Below are positions 8,506 through 16,333 of a stretch of DNA of 64,000 bases, piece after piece. Location: the NCBI RefSeq assembly GCF_017744835.1, contig NZ_JAGIAM010000007.1, forward strand, positions 62,001 through 126,000, given 5' to 3'. The notes beneath the pieces were generated by a model, which searched no databases, was not told the origin of the DNA, and saw only the letters and a list, made by a program, of their open reading frames with translations. Source of the DNA: Sphingomonas sp. (GTDB lineage Bacteria; Pseudomonadota; Alphaproteobacteria; Sphingomonadales; Sphingomonadaceae). The stretch's first letter is position 1. Each line of letters starts with the position of its first letter. A program made the position numbers and the translations under genes.

Positions 8506-8551
8506 GGCCCGGAAGCGTCACCGGGGGGGGGAGGGTTGACGCTTCCGGGCC
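8506..8551. terminator. perfect 15-bp inverted repeat between phyP and entericidin
   Basis: GGCCCGGAAGCGTCA (8506-8520) and its exact complement (8537-8551) flank a 16-base loop containing a long G-run. It lies downstream of phyP on the minus strand, followed in that direction by TAACATTTT, so it may terminate the nepR-phyP transcript. A regulatory dyad is the alternative. Confidence 0.5.
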
Positions 8552-8658
8552 CATGTCTTGGATAGCGAGAGCGGGGGGGCAAAAGGTCACTATCCGAACT
8601 GCACAACGAGCTTTGACGCTGGGGGTTCCGGCGAGTTCGAAAAATTTGCGAAAAAAAT

Positions 8659-10227
8659 TCAGGGCCGCCCGGTCATGGCGATCGCGGCCTCGAAGGCACC
8701 TACGAGCGGGTCATAGTGGAGCTTGCTGCGAAGCTGCCGGGCCAGCCCGAAGATCACGCGTTCGTAGCGATTTTCCATAAGTGCCTGCAGCGCCGGGTCT
8801 TCGACCAGCGCCGGCGAGTTGACGCGCAGGGTCGCGCGCTCGGGATCGTCGGTGCCCTTGATCGAGATGCGGACCTGGGTGCGCGGGTTGCAGCTCATCG
8901 CCAGCTCGACGAGCTCGGTGAGCAGGAAGGCGACCGCGATTGCCACATCCTGATTGACCAGCAGCGGCTCGATATCGAGCGTGAGGCCGAGGCCCGCGGC
9001 ATTCTCGGGGGCAGTGGCGCGGATGTTGGCCGCCAGCTCGCCGATCACCGAGCGCAGGTCGAGCCCGCGGTTCTCCTCGAGCTCGGCATAATGGTGGCGG
9101 TGGACGACGGCGAGCGCGTCGACGCGGCGCTGGATCGAGGCATAGGCTTCGGTCGCTTCGAGGCTCCTGGCCCCGCGTGCATGGAAATTGATCAGGCTCG
9201 AAATGACTTGCAGGTTGTTCTTCACGCGGTGGTGCACTTCGCGCGTCAGCTTGGTCTGGCGCACCAAGCCCTGCGCGAGATCGGCCTCGTGGAGCTGCAC
9301 GGTACGGCTGATCTGCTGGAAGGTCTCGCCGAGCTCGCGGATCTCCTGCGCCGGGATCGCGCCCATCCGACGCATGTCGATCACTTCGCCCGGCCGGTAG
9401 TTGCCCACGCTGCGACGCAGGCGGCGCAGCGGGCGGATCAGCAATATGTCGACCACGAACCAGCCGATCGCCGCCGCGGCGATCCACATCAGGACGAGCA
9501 GCAGCGTGGTGAGTATCAGCGGCGAGGTGATCGGCGCGCCGGGCATCGACATCTCGAGCTCGAGCCCACCGATCGAAAGCTCGCCGCGGATTTCCTCGCG
9601 CCGCCCGAGTGGCCCGACGCCCTGCAGCGTGCGCAGCACGACGCGCTGGTCGCCCTTGACCAGCGCCGCGCCATATTCGGGGACGAAGCCGCTGGGGCGC
9701 GACATCGCGTTGAGCGCGGCGACGGGATAATAGGCGAGGGCGGTCATGCCGCGCGAGCCCGCCATGCGGATCGTCAGGCCTTCGTCGTTGACCAGCGCCT
9801 GGGTCTCGCCGGGCGGGACGGCGCCGGCGCCTGCGAGGCTCACGCGCTGGCCGCAGATCACCTGGCCGTCATCGCGTGCGATCGCGAAGCGCACGCCGCC
9901 CTGCGCCGCAAAGGTGCCCACCAGCCGCATGCAGCTCGACGCGTCGGACGAATCGCGTTCGAGCGCGGTCAGTCCCTCGCGGAGCTGGTTCGCCTGGTTG
10001 GTGAGCGCATTGTCGAGATTGCCGGTGCTTTCGTCGGCGACGGCGCGGAGGCGCGCGCGGGCTTCGGTATCGGCGGTGCGCGTGGTCTGGAGCGTGGTGA
10101 GCAGCGCGATCAGCGCGAGCGGGAGCAGTGCTCCGACCAGGATCAGGAACACCTTCGCCCCGGTGGGCATGCGCGCCACCGCCGCCGCCGGGTTTCGGGC
10201 GTGCGGTTCCTGATCGGTGCCTGTCAT
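8659..10227 (-). CDS. phyP: PhyP-like sensor histidine kinase homologue (HisKA_2) of the general stress response
   Basis: This 522-residue membrane sensor has transmembrane helices at about 24-45 and 235-262 enclosing a periplasmic sensing region. A HAMP-like segment follows, then a HisKA_2 dimerisation box REVHHRVKNNLQ (329-340, His333 the likely phospho-site). The C-terminal ATPase region (about 425-522) looks degenerate: the N-box reads LTELVELAMSC without the usual Asn, and I find no DxGxG motif. In Sphingomonas, PhyP is reported as a negative regulator that dephosphorylates PhyR. Position beside nepR and phyR plus the lost ATP-binding motifs support that assignment. It begins 10 bp after nepR, in the same transcript. 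Confidence 0.82.
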   Translation of the reverse strand: MTGTDQEPHARNPAAAVARMPTGAKVFLILVGALLPLALIALLTTLQTTRTADTEARARLRAVADESTGNLDNALTNQANQLREGLTALERDSSDASSCMRLVGTFAAQGGVRFAIARDDGQVICGQRVSLAGAGAVPPGETQALVNDEGLTIRMAGSRGMTALAYYPVAALNAMSRPSGFVPEYGAALVKGDQRVVLRTLQGVGPLGRREEIRGELSIGGLELEMSMPGAPITSPLILTTLLLVLMWIAAAAIGWFVVDILLIRPLRRLRRSVGNYRPGEVIDMRRMGAIPAQEIRELGETFQQISRTVQLHEADLAQGLVRQTKLTREVHHRVKNNLQVISSLINFHARGARSLEATEAYASIQRRVDALAVVHRHHYAELEENRGLDLRSVIGELAANIRATAPENAAGLGLTLDIEPLLVNQDVAIAVAFLLTELVELAMSCNPRTQVRISIKGTDDPERATLRVNSPALVEDPALQALMENRYERVIFGLARQLRSKLHYDPLVGAFEAAIAMTGRP

Positions 10228-10237
10228 CCTGAGATCG

Positions 10238-10399
10238 TTAGTCGAGCTTCTTCAGCAGGTCGAGAAGGTCGTCGGGCACAGCTTCGCCGACCGCCTCGTC
10301 ATAGGCGCGGCGCAACGCTTCACCGACGTTGCGGCCAGGTTTGCTGGTCTCCCCTCCCTTGGCCTTCGGCGATTTCTTTTCGTCTCTAGCGGAACGCAC
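10238..10399 (-). CDS. nepR: NepR anti-sigma factor
   Basis: NepR sequesters EcfG until phosphorylated PhyR displaces it. This is a 53-residue ORF with a GTG start at 10399, preceded by a strong GGGGGGA ribosome site five bases upstream; a TTG one codon earlier is too close to that site. The basic N-terminal tail (VRSARDEKKSPKAKGG) is followed by the NepR core VGEALRRAYDEAVGEAVPDD and LLDLLKKLD, matching the two amphipathic helices of the family. It is divergent from phyR and directly upstream of phyP. It is easily missed because of its length and GTG start. Confidence 0.9.
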   Translation of the reverse strand: MRSARDEKKSPKAKGGETSKPGRNVGEALRRAYDEAVGEAVPDDLLDLLKKLD

Positions 10400-10541
10400 C
10401 AATTCCCCCCTGAGGACCCGGGTAGTCCGGGGCCCGGACTAATGAACGAACGTCTCCATACGCAAGCGTTTCGATACTGCCATGACGGCGGAGCGCAAGC
10501 GTTGGATGTGGTACAGGCGCACCACGTGGCTTGGGCGATGA

Positions 10542-10566
10542 AACCAAACAGCCGCTCGATTGTTCC
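10542..10566 (-). promoter_or_regulatory. candidate EcfG promoter of nepR-phyP
   Basis: On the minus strand GGAAC (10566-10562) is followed after 16 bp by GGTT (10545-10542), one mismatch from the CGTT -10. The leader to the nepR GTG would be about 136 bases. EcfG autoregulation of nepR is known in related bacteria. I found no equally good site reading toward phyR. Confidence 0.5.
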
Positions 10567-10680
10567 ACAGCCGATGTGATTTCCGGGGAGGGGCTCCTTC
10601 GGGATAGCAGAATCATTTGCAAAGGTTACGCTCGGACGCGAAGAAACGCCTCCGGGCCCTCGAAGGAGAATAGTTCGCTT

Positions 10681-11484
10681 ATGTCGCTTGGACAGCAACT
10701 CGCGCCCCATCTTCCACTGCTTCGCCGTTATGCCCGCGCGCTCACCGGCAGCCAGGCCGAGGGGGACCGCTACGTACGTGCCGCGCTTGAAGCCATTGTG
10801 GCGGCACCCGATCAATTTCCCCGCGATACCGATCCGCGGCTGGGCCTCTACCGCACCTTCCAGGCGATCTGGCAGTCGACCCATCTCGAGGAGGACGAGA
10901 TCGTTCCCGAAAGCGCCAACGAGAATGAGGCGATCGCCCGTCGCCGGCTCGCGCGCCTGACCCCGCTGTCGCGCCAGGCGCTGCTCCTCACCACGGTGGA
11001 GGGATTCAGCGTCGAGGACGCCGGCTATCTGATCGAGGAGGATCCCGAGAGCGTGTCGAAGCTGGTCGCCGAGGCGGTCGCCGAGATCGAGCGCCAGACG
11101 CGCACCCGCGTGATGATCATCGAGGACGAGCCGCTGATCGCGATGGACCTCGAGCAGATCGTGCGCGACCTGGGCCATGAAGTCACCGGCGTCGCCGTGA
11201 CTCGCGACGAGGCCGTGGCGCTGGCGATGGAGGACCGGCCGGGGCTGGTGCTCGCCGACATCCAGCTGGCCGACGACAGCTCGGGCATCGACGCGGTGAA
11301 GGACATCCTCGCCGAGTTCAGCGTGCCGGTGATCTTCATCACTGCCTTCCCCGAGCGGCTGCTCACCGGCGAGCGGCCCGAGCCGACCTTCCTGATCACC
11401 AAGCCGTTCCAGCGCGAGACGGTGAAGACCACGATCAGTCAGGCGCTGTTCTTCGATCAGGCAACGGTTCCCGCCGCGGCGTGA
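10681..11484 (+). CDS. phyR: general stress response regulator PhyR
   Basis: PhyR is the anti-anti-sigma factor of the alphaproteobacterial general stress response. The 267-residue protein has an N-terminal sigma-factor-like part, with sigma2-like helices at about 10-62 and sigma4-like at 90-137. A C-terminal receiver domain (143-255) has the acidic pair in MIIEDE and the phospho-acceptor Asp193 in VLADIQL. The segment ITAFPERLLTGERPEPTFLI is the atypical FATGUY receiver motif of this family. The ATG at 10681 is chosen because the conserved sequence starts there and AAGGAG lies upstream; a longer frame back to 10531 is unrelated. Phosphorylation exposes the sigma mimic to NepR. Confidence 0.96.
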   Translation: MSLGQQLAPHLPLLRRYARALTGSQAEGDRYVRAALEAIVAAPDQFPRDTDPRLGLYRTFQAIWQSTHLEEDEIVPESANENEAIARRRLARLTPLSRQALLLTTVEGFSVEDAGYLIEEDPESVSKLVAEAVAEIERQTRTRVMIIEDEPLIAMDLEQIVRDLGHEVTGVAVTRDEAVALAMEDRPGLVLADIQLADDSSGIDAVKDILAEFSVPVIFITAFPERLLTGERPEPTFLITKPFQRETVKTTISQALFFDQATVPAAA

Positions 11485-11549
11485 AAAAAATCTCCGGCGC
11501 GGGTTCCACATGATACGGAGCCAAAACGGTTCTCGCGGGTTGGATGTAC

Positions 11550-11687
11550 ATGGCTGAGAACAACGAACCCATCCATGTAACCACCGATCGGGCCCGCGCC
11601 GGTGCCACCCCACACATGACCCGCTATGTACTGGGCGTCGGCCTGGTACTGGTGGTGCTCGCTTTCGCCTTCATCGTCTTGCTCTGA
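11550..11687 (+). CDS. one-helix membrane microprotein between phyR and ecfG
   Basis: A 45-residue ORF (47 if the ATG at 11544 is used) has a polar N-terminus (AENNEPIHVTTDRARAGATP) and one C-terminal transmembrane helix (YVLGVGLVLVVLAFAFIVLL) ending almost at the stop. This is a tail-anchored layout. It lies 65 bp after phyR and 93 bp before ecfG on the same strand. Codon use resembles neighbouring genes and the hydrophobic run is uninterrupted, which favours a real gene. Function is unknown; its position suggests a link to the stress pathway. Confidence 0.7.
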   Translation: MAENNEPIHVTTDRARAGATPHMTRYVLGVGLVLVVLAFAFIVLL

Positions 11688-11780
11688 TTTCGGGAGCGTT
11701 GGATTATGCTGGCAATCGCGGAAGCGGCCCCTATCTCCCCTGTCTGCCGTTCTTCGGCGCGCGCAATTGAACGGGATCGA

Positions 11781-12437
11781 ATGACTCAGTCCGAAAAGCC
11801 GGCTGGAAGCGTGGAATCCGCAGAGGATGCGGAGGCTCCGCGGGAGCATGTCGCGCTCTCCGACCCCGAGTTCAAGAAACAGCTTGCCCAGGTGATCCCG
11901 CACCTGCGCGCCTTCGGGCGTTCGCTGTCGGGCAGCCGCGACCTGGCCGACGATCTGGTGCAGGAGACGCTGCTCAAGGCCTGGGCGGCGCGCAAGCGCT
12001 TCCAGGCGGGCACCAACATGCGCGCCTGGACCTTCATCATCCTGCGCAACCTCTATCTCAGCCAGATGCGCCGCGCGCGCTTCAAGGGCGAGTGGGACGA
12101 TCTGGTCGCCGACCGGCTGCTCGCCGCGCCGGCGAGCCAGGACCGTCATGTCGAGCTGTCGGACATGCAGCGCGCGCTGATGCACCTGCCGCAGCCGCAG
12201 CGCGAAGCGCTGATCCTCGTCGGCGCAGGCGGCTTCGCCTATGAGGAAGCAGCGGAGATCTGCCAAGTGGCGGTCGGCACGATCAAGAGCCGCGTCGCGC
12301 GCGGCCGCGTCGCGCTCGAATCGCTGCTGACGGAGGGCCAGCTTCCCTCGCGGCGCGAGGCGCTCGCCAACCCCGAGGGGAAGAGCGCGCTCGACACGAT
12401 CATGGGCGAAGTCGACGACCTCAGCCGCGAACGCTGA
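11781..12437 (+). CDS. ecfG: ECF sigma factor EcfG, general stress sigma factor
   Basis: This is the sigma factor that PhyR and NepR control. The 218-residue form has a sigma2 domain at about 35-100 (LRAFGRSLSGSRDLADDLVQ, then RAWTFIILRNLYLSQMRRAR) and a sigma4 domain at about 125-185 (LPQPQREALILVGAGGFAYE). The tail after residue 190 is typical of EcfG. I chose the ATG at 11781; another ATG at 11706 would add 25 residues that look non-coding, although it has a better GGGAG ribosome site, so the start is not settled. The 173-bp repeat begins 31 bases after the stop. Confidence 0.93.
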   Translation: MTQSEKPAGSVESAEDAEAPREHVALSDPEFKKQLAQVIPHLRAFGRSLSGSRDLADDLVQETLLKAWAARKRFQAGTNMRAWTFIILRNLYLSQMRRARFKGEWDDLVADRLLAAPASQDRHVELSDMQRALMHLPQPQREALILVGAGGFAYEEAAEICQVAVGTIKSRVARGRVALESLLTEGQLPSRREALANPEGKSALDTIMGEVDDLSRER

Positions 12438-12467
12438 GGCGTCGGTTGTGGGCCGGAGAGGCGCGCG

Positions 12468-12640
12468 AATAGGATTTCGCGCGCCTAGCTTCCCACTTTT
12501 CCCGCGCATCGAGACATAAAATTGTGCGCGCGTGACATTTCGTTGCGCATTGTCGGGCGTGTGAGGCCGCCATCTACCGGTTCAAAGGGCGGGCGCGGCA
12601 AGGCCGAGCCAGCGCCGAGCTGATCAGACGAAATCCTATT
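12468..12640. repeat. 173-bp element with perfect 12-bp terminal inverted repeats, copy 1
   Basis: AATAGGATTTCG (12468-12479) and its exact complement (12629-12640) bound a non-coding segment between ecfG (+) and the BaiN-type gene (-), whose TAG stop lies inside the right repeat. A second copy at 59794-59956 shares the blocks CCTAGCTTCCCACTTTTCCC, GACATAAA, CATTTCGTTG and CGAAATCCTATTTT in the same order. It has no ORF. This looks like a MITE-like or structured-RNA repeat; identity unknown. Confidence 0.75.
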
Positions 12641-13799
12641 TTGCAAGCGCCTGCCCGGCGGCCCAGCCGCTGGCCCAGGCCCATTGGAAATTATAGCCGC
12701 CCAGCCAGCCGGTGACGTCCACGGCCTCGCCGATGGCGTAGAGGCCGGGAACCTTGCGCGCTTCCATCGTCTGCGAGGAGAGCTCGGCGGTCGAGATGCC
12801 GCCCACGGTCACTTCGGCCTTGGCGAAGCCTTCGGTGCCGTTGGGACGGAACTGCCAGTCGGCTAGGCGCTGGGCGGCATCCTGGAGCTTGCGGTCGGGC
12901 AGGTTGGCGAGCTCGCCGGCCAGCGCGAGCTGCTCGGCCAGCGTCTCGGCCAGCCGGTCGGGAAGCAGTTCGGAGAGAAGCTTGCGGAGCGTGGTGCGGG
13001 GACGCGCGCGCTTGGCGTCGGTCAGCCAGCCTGCGGCCGCATCGGGGAGGAAATCGATGCCGATCGGCTCGCCGGGGCGCCAATAGGAGGAGACCTGCAG
13101 GATCGACGGGCCCGACAGCCCGCGGTGCGTGAACAGCGCGGCTTCGCGGAAGCGCGTCTTGCCCGCGCGCGCGATCACTTCGGTGGAGACGCCCGAGAGC
13201 TCGCGGAACAATGCCTGATCCGGCGGCAGGGTGAGCGGGACGAGCGCGGGGCGCGGTTCGACTACCTTGAGCCCGAAGCGCCGGGCAAGGTCATAGGCAT
13301 AGCCGGTGGCGCCGAGCTTGGGGATCGACGGGCCGCCGGTGGCGATCACCAGCGCGGGCGCTTCGGCATCCTGGACCCGGAAGCTGCCGTCGGCGTGGGT
13401 GACTTCGCCCGCGGGGCGGCCGGTGCGGATGTCGACGCCGCCTTCCGCGCATTCGTCGAGCAGCATGTCGACGATCTGGGTGGCCGAGCCATCGCAGAAG
13501 AGCTGGCCCAGCGTCTTCTCGTGCCAGGCGATGCGGTGCCGCTCGACCAGCGCGAGGAAATCCTGTGCGGTGTAGCGGCCGAGCGCGGACTTGGCGAAAT
13601 GGGGATTGGCGGACAGATAGCGATCGGGCGCGACGTGCAGGTTGGTGAAGTTGCACCGCCCGCCGCCCGAGATCAGGATTTTCTTGCCGACGCGATCGGC
13701 ATGGTCGAGCAGCAGTACGCGCCGGCCGCGCTGCCCGGCGACGGCCGCGCACATCAGCCCCGCGGCGCCGCCGCCGAGGACGATCGCGTCGTAGTTCAT
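12636..13799 (-). CDS. BaiN/HI0933 family NAD(P)/FAD-dependent flavoprotein
   Basis: A 387-residue flavoprotein with an N-terminal dinucleotide fold (DAIVLGGGAAGLMCAAVAGQ), then VGKKILISGGGRCNFTNLH, the signature of the HI0933/YhiN/BaiN group. A second motif lies near the C-terminus (GLYAIGEAVDVTGWLGGYNF), closing the FAD site. It is cytosolic. Members are mostly uncharacterised oxidoreductases; one gut homologue acts in bile-acid reduction, which should not be transferred here. The gene is monocistronic, and its stop codon lies inside the terminal repeat of the 173-bp element. Confidence 0.9.
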   Translation of the reverse strand: MNYDAIVLGGGAAGLMCAAVAGQRGRRVLLLDHADRVGKKILISGGGRCNFTNLHVAPDRYLSANPHFAKSALGRYTAQDFLALVERHRIAWHEKTLGQLFCDGSATQIVDMLLDECAEGGVDIRTGRPAGEVTHADGSFRVQDAEAPALVIATGGPSIPKLGATGYAYDLARRFGLKVVEPRPALVPLTLPPDQALFRELSGVSTEVIARAGKTRFREAALFTHRGLSGPSILQVSSYWRPGEPIGIDFLPDAAAGWLTDAKRARPRTTLRKLLSELLPDRLAETLAEQLALAGELANLPDRKLQDAAQRLADWQFRPNGTEGFAKAEVTVGGISTAELSSQTMEARKVPGLYAIGEAVDVTGWLGGYNFQWAWASGWAAGQALAK

Positions 13800-13821
13800 G
13801 ATCCGCGCGCTACGCTTTTTT

Positions 13822-13932
13822 CGTCACCCCCGCGAAAGCGGGGGCCCATCTCCGGCGCTAGCAGCGCACACCAGCCCTGTTGTCTGGGCCGGCCCCGGCA
13901 CGAGATGGGCCCCCGCTTTCGCGGGGGTGACG
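13822..13932. repeat. inverted pair of REP-like hairpin elements
   Basis: Two 31-bp arms (13822-13852 and 13902-13932) are exact reverse complements. Each arm also contains its own hairpin, CCCCCGCGAAAGCGGGGG. Beginning CGTCACCCCCGCGAAAGC, they match the pair at 39921-40000 in outline. This is the BIME arrangement of REP sequences, in the space between the BaiN-type gene and the small HTH gene. Confidence 0.8.
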
Positions 13933-13953
13933 GCGGAAGGGCGGACATGGCGG

Positions 13954-14133
13954 TCAGCGCAGCTTGGCGATCGACAGCCCGTCCTGCTTGGCGCGCTCCT
14001 TCACCGATTCCTCGCTGCGCGTGAGCGCCTTAGCGATCGCCTTCAACGCCATGCCCTTCTTGGCGAGCGTGTGCAGCTTCTGGACTTCATCGGGCCGCCA
14101 GGGCTGGCGGTGGCGCTCGAAACGCTCGGACAT
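13954..14133 (-). CDS. small HTH (SANT/Myb-like) DNA-binding protein
   Basis: This 59-residue basic protein has the pattern W-x2-DE-x3-L-x2-LAKKGMALKAIAKAL then RSEESVKERAKQDGL, a single helix-turn-helix unit with a SANT/Myb-like spacing. It is common as a small conserved hypothetical in alphaproteobacteria. I chose the ATG at 14133 because TGGAG lies six bases upstream; an upstream in-frame start at 14178 would add a low-quality sequence. It lies 50 bp downstream of the glycosyltransferase operon and may be its last gene. Target unknown. Confidence 0.78.
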   Translation of the reverse strand: MSERFERHRQPWRPDEVQKLHTLAKKGMALKAIAKALTRSEESVKERAKQDGLSIAKLR

Positions 14134-14183
14134 GCTTGCTCCATCGCCGGGGCGTCCGGCGTCTGGCCGCGCTAGCACCTCGC

Positions 14184-15254
14184 TCAGGCGGTGGCGAGTA
14201 GCGGCCGCGTCTCCATCGCGGCGGCGAGATGCGCCTCCAGCTCGGTCGCGCGATGCTCGGCGGTGTGCTCGGCGAGCACGCGCGTGCGCGCTGCCTCGCC
14301 GATCGCCGAGGCGTCGCGCTCCAGTGCCGCCAGCACGTCGTTGCTGTCGTCTGCGAGGATGATCTCGCGCTCAGGCGCCAGGATGGTGTCGAGCCCTTCC
14401 CAGCGGTCCGAGATGATCGGCGTGCCGCAGGCGCAGGCCTCGAAGATCCGCACCGAGGGCGACCAGCCGGCCGCGATCATGTCGGCGCGCGTGACGTTGA
14501 GCGTGAAGCGCGAGGCGCCGTAGAAGCGCGGATGCTCGGCCGGCGGGCAATGATCGATGCGCTCGACATTGGCCGGCCAGTCGATGTCCGCCGGATATTG
14601 CGGGCCGGCGACGACGAAGCGCAGCTCGGGCCGGGCATGCGCGGGCTCGATCAGCAGCCGCTCGAGCGTCGGTTGGCGATCGGGGCTGTAGGTGCCGAGA
14701 TAGGAGAGGTCCCAGCGCTTGGGCACGTCGAGCGGGCGATAGGCGGCGGCGTCGACCGAGCAATAGAGCGCGCGCGCCGCGGGCGAACCGTAATCGCGCT
14801 CGATACGGCCGAGCGTCGGGCCTCCGGTGAAGGAGAAATAGACCTGGTAGCCCGGGATCACTTCGGGCGAGAGATATTCGAAGTCTTCGCGTTCGAGCTT
14901 CGCCAGCGTCACCGGCGTATCGATGTCGTAGAAGGCCGTGACGCCCCCCGCTGTCGCCTGGACGAAGCGGCCCACGGCCACGCCCTCGGGAACATAGGAG
15001 CCGACCAGCACTGCGTCGGCGGCGGCGATGTCGCGCTCGAAGCGGCCGAGGTCGTCGAGATCGGCATAATATTCGAGCCGGCAGAAGCCCGGCTCGGCCA
15101 GATCGCGGTTCTCGCGATACCAGGGCATGTCGCGCTCGAGGAAGAGGATGTCATGGCCGCGCGCGGCAAAGGCCTTGAGCAGCGCGCGAAAGGTGGTGGC
15201 ATGGCCATTGCCCCAGGAGGAGGACAGCGACAGGCCAAGGACGACGAGCTTCAT
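14184..15254 (-). CDS. CgeB-like glycosyltransferase, paralogue 1
   Basis: A 356-residue cytosolic glycosyltransferase of the GT-B fold, related to spore-maturation CgeB and the glycosyl transferase 1_2 domain. The N-terminal half has LGLSLSSSWGNGHATTFRAL and RGHDILFLERD. The C-terminal half has the nucleotide-sugar pocket region NVTRADMIAAGWSPSVRIFE followed by CACGTPIISD. It is the last of three tandem paralogues sharing the same N-terminal pattern. It overlaps the upstream gene by four bases (ATGA). Donor and acceptor are unknown; a role in surface polysaccharide or glycolipid synthesis is inferred from context. Confidence 0.85.
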   Translation of the reverse strand: MKLVVLGLSLSSSWGNGHATTFRALLKAFAARGHDILFLERDMPWYRENRDLAEPGFCRLEYYADLDDLGRFERDIAAADAVLVGSYVPEGVAVGRFVQATAGGVTAFYDIDTPVTLAKLEREDFEYLSPEVIPGYQVYFSFTGGPTLGRIERDYGSPAARALYCSVDAAAYRPLDVPKRWDLSYLGTYSPDRQPTLERLLIEPAHARPELRFVVAGPQYPADIDWPANVERIDHCPPAEHPRFYGASRFTLNVTRADMIAAGWSPSVRIFEACACGTPIISDRWEGLDTILAPEREIILADDSNDVLAALERDASAIGEAARTRVLAEHTAEHRATELEAHLAAAMETRPLLATA

Positions 15255-16333
15255 GCCGCCACCTCGATGCGCGCGCGGTGCTCGGTGAGGAGCGCGTCGA
15301 CCTGCCGGCCGCGGAGTTCATAGGTGTGTTCGGCGAGGACGCGGCGCAGCGCCGCCTCGCCGATCGCGCGGGCGCGCTCGGGCGTGAGATTGCGGAGATG
15401 CTCGGCGACGTCCTGCCCGTCGCGCGCGACCAGCACTTCCTCGTCGGGCTTGAGGAACAGCTCGATGCCTTCCCAGGCGTCGGTGATCAGGCAGGCGGCG
15501 GCGCCTGCGGCTTCGAACACGCGCGTCGCCGGCGAGAAGCCGATGTCCGCCATCGAATCGCGCGCGACGTTGAGCACCGCCGCAGGCGTGCAGTTGAAGC
15601 CATTATGGTCGGCGGTGCCGACATGGCCGATCGCGCGGACATTGGCAGGCATGCCCTTGTCCGCCCAGCCGTTGCCGCCGAGCAGGAAGCTGCGCTCGGG
15701 CAGCAGCGCGGCGGGCTTGAGGAAGAATTCCTCGATCCGCGCCTCGCGGTCGGGCAGCCGGTTGGCGAGCAGCGCCAGATCGGCCTCGAACCGCGGATCG
15801 CGCGGGGCAGGGTGGTGCGTTTCGGGATCGAGCGCATTGTAGACGGGCACGCAGCATTCGGCACCGAAACCGCGATAGGCCTTCACCACCGGCGGCCCGC
15901 CACCATAAGTGAGGACCAGATCGAGATCGAGCAGCGCGCTGTGGAGCGGATGATCGGCGTCGCGGCGCATCTCGTCGAGCGTGGCAGCGGCGTCGACGTC
16001 CCAGAAGATGCGCAGCGCGCTGGCGTGGCGCAGGATGCCGTGAAGCAGCTCGGCGTCGAACACGCCGACGCCGCTCGCCTTCACCACTACCTCCGCGTCG
16101 GCGCCCGCCTCGAGCACGTCGCGCACGCCGGCCTCGGTCGCGGGATAGACGACAACGCGCGCATAGTCCGGCGGATCGATGTCGCGGTGCTGCTGCCGGT
16201 CGAAAGCGTCGGGCTCGTAGAAGGTGATCTCGTGCCCATGGGCGTGGAGCGCCTTCAAGATGCCGCGGTAATAGGTGGCCGCGCCGTTCCAATAGGAGGA
16301 AAGCAGGCTCGATCCGTAGAAGGCGATCTTCAC
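15251..16333 (-). CDS. CgeB-like glycosyltransferase, paralogue 2
   Basis: A 360-residue GT-B protein paralogous to its neighbours, starting KIAFYGSSLLSSYWNGAATY with RGILKALHAHGHEITFYEPD. The C-terminal part reads VLNVARDSMADIGFSPATRV then FEAAGAAACLITDAWEGIEL, aligned with paralogues 1 and 3. The GTG at 16333 is taken as the start because it overlaps the upstream stop as GTGA and begins the conserved sequence; the open frame continuing upstream has no family similarity. The central gene of a translationally coupled operon. Confidence 0.85.
   Translation of the reverse strand: MKIAFYGSSLLSSYWNGAATYYRGILKALHAHGHEITFYEPDAFDRQQHRDIDPPDYARVVVYPATEAGVRDVLEAGADAEVVVKASGVGVFDAELLHGILRHASALRIFWDVDAAATLDEMRRDADHPLHSALLDLDLVLTYGGGPPVVKAYRGFGAECCVPVYNALDPETHHPAPRDPRFEADLALLANRLPDREARIEEFFLKPAALLPERSFLLGGNGWADKGMPANVRAIGHVGTADHNGFNCTPAAVLNVARDSMADIGFSPATRVFEAAGAAACLITDAWEGIELFLKPDEEVLVARDGQDVAEHLRNLTPERARAIGEAALRRVLAEHTYELRGRQVDALLTEHRARIEVAA

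Noticed and set aside
8521..8536. G-run as evidence of a sequencing problem
   Set aside because: It lies in the loop of a perfect inverted repeat whose arms agree exactly, so the region is probably correct.
10466..10495. CGAAC-N15-CGTTT as a stress promoter toward phyR
   Set aside because: Wrong first base in the -35 and spacing of 15 rather than 16-17, so I left phyR without a called promoter.
11706..11780. Longer EcfG start at ATG 11706
   Set aside because: The extra 25 residues do not resemble sigma-factor N-termini; only its better ribosome site favours it, so it is noted but not used.
12482..12500. TTCCCACTTTTCCCGCG resembling MraZ boxes (TGGGA repeats) on the minus strand
   Set aside because: The two GGGA units are nine, not ten, bases apart, and there is no mraZ or division cluster here. 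It is better explained as part of the 173-bp repeat.
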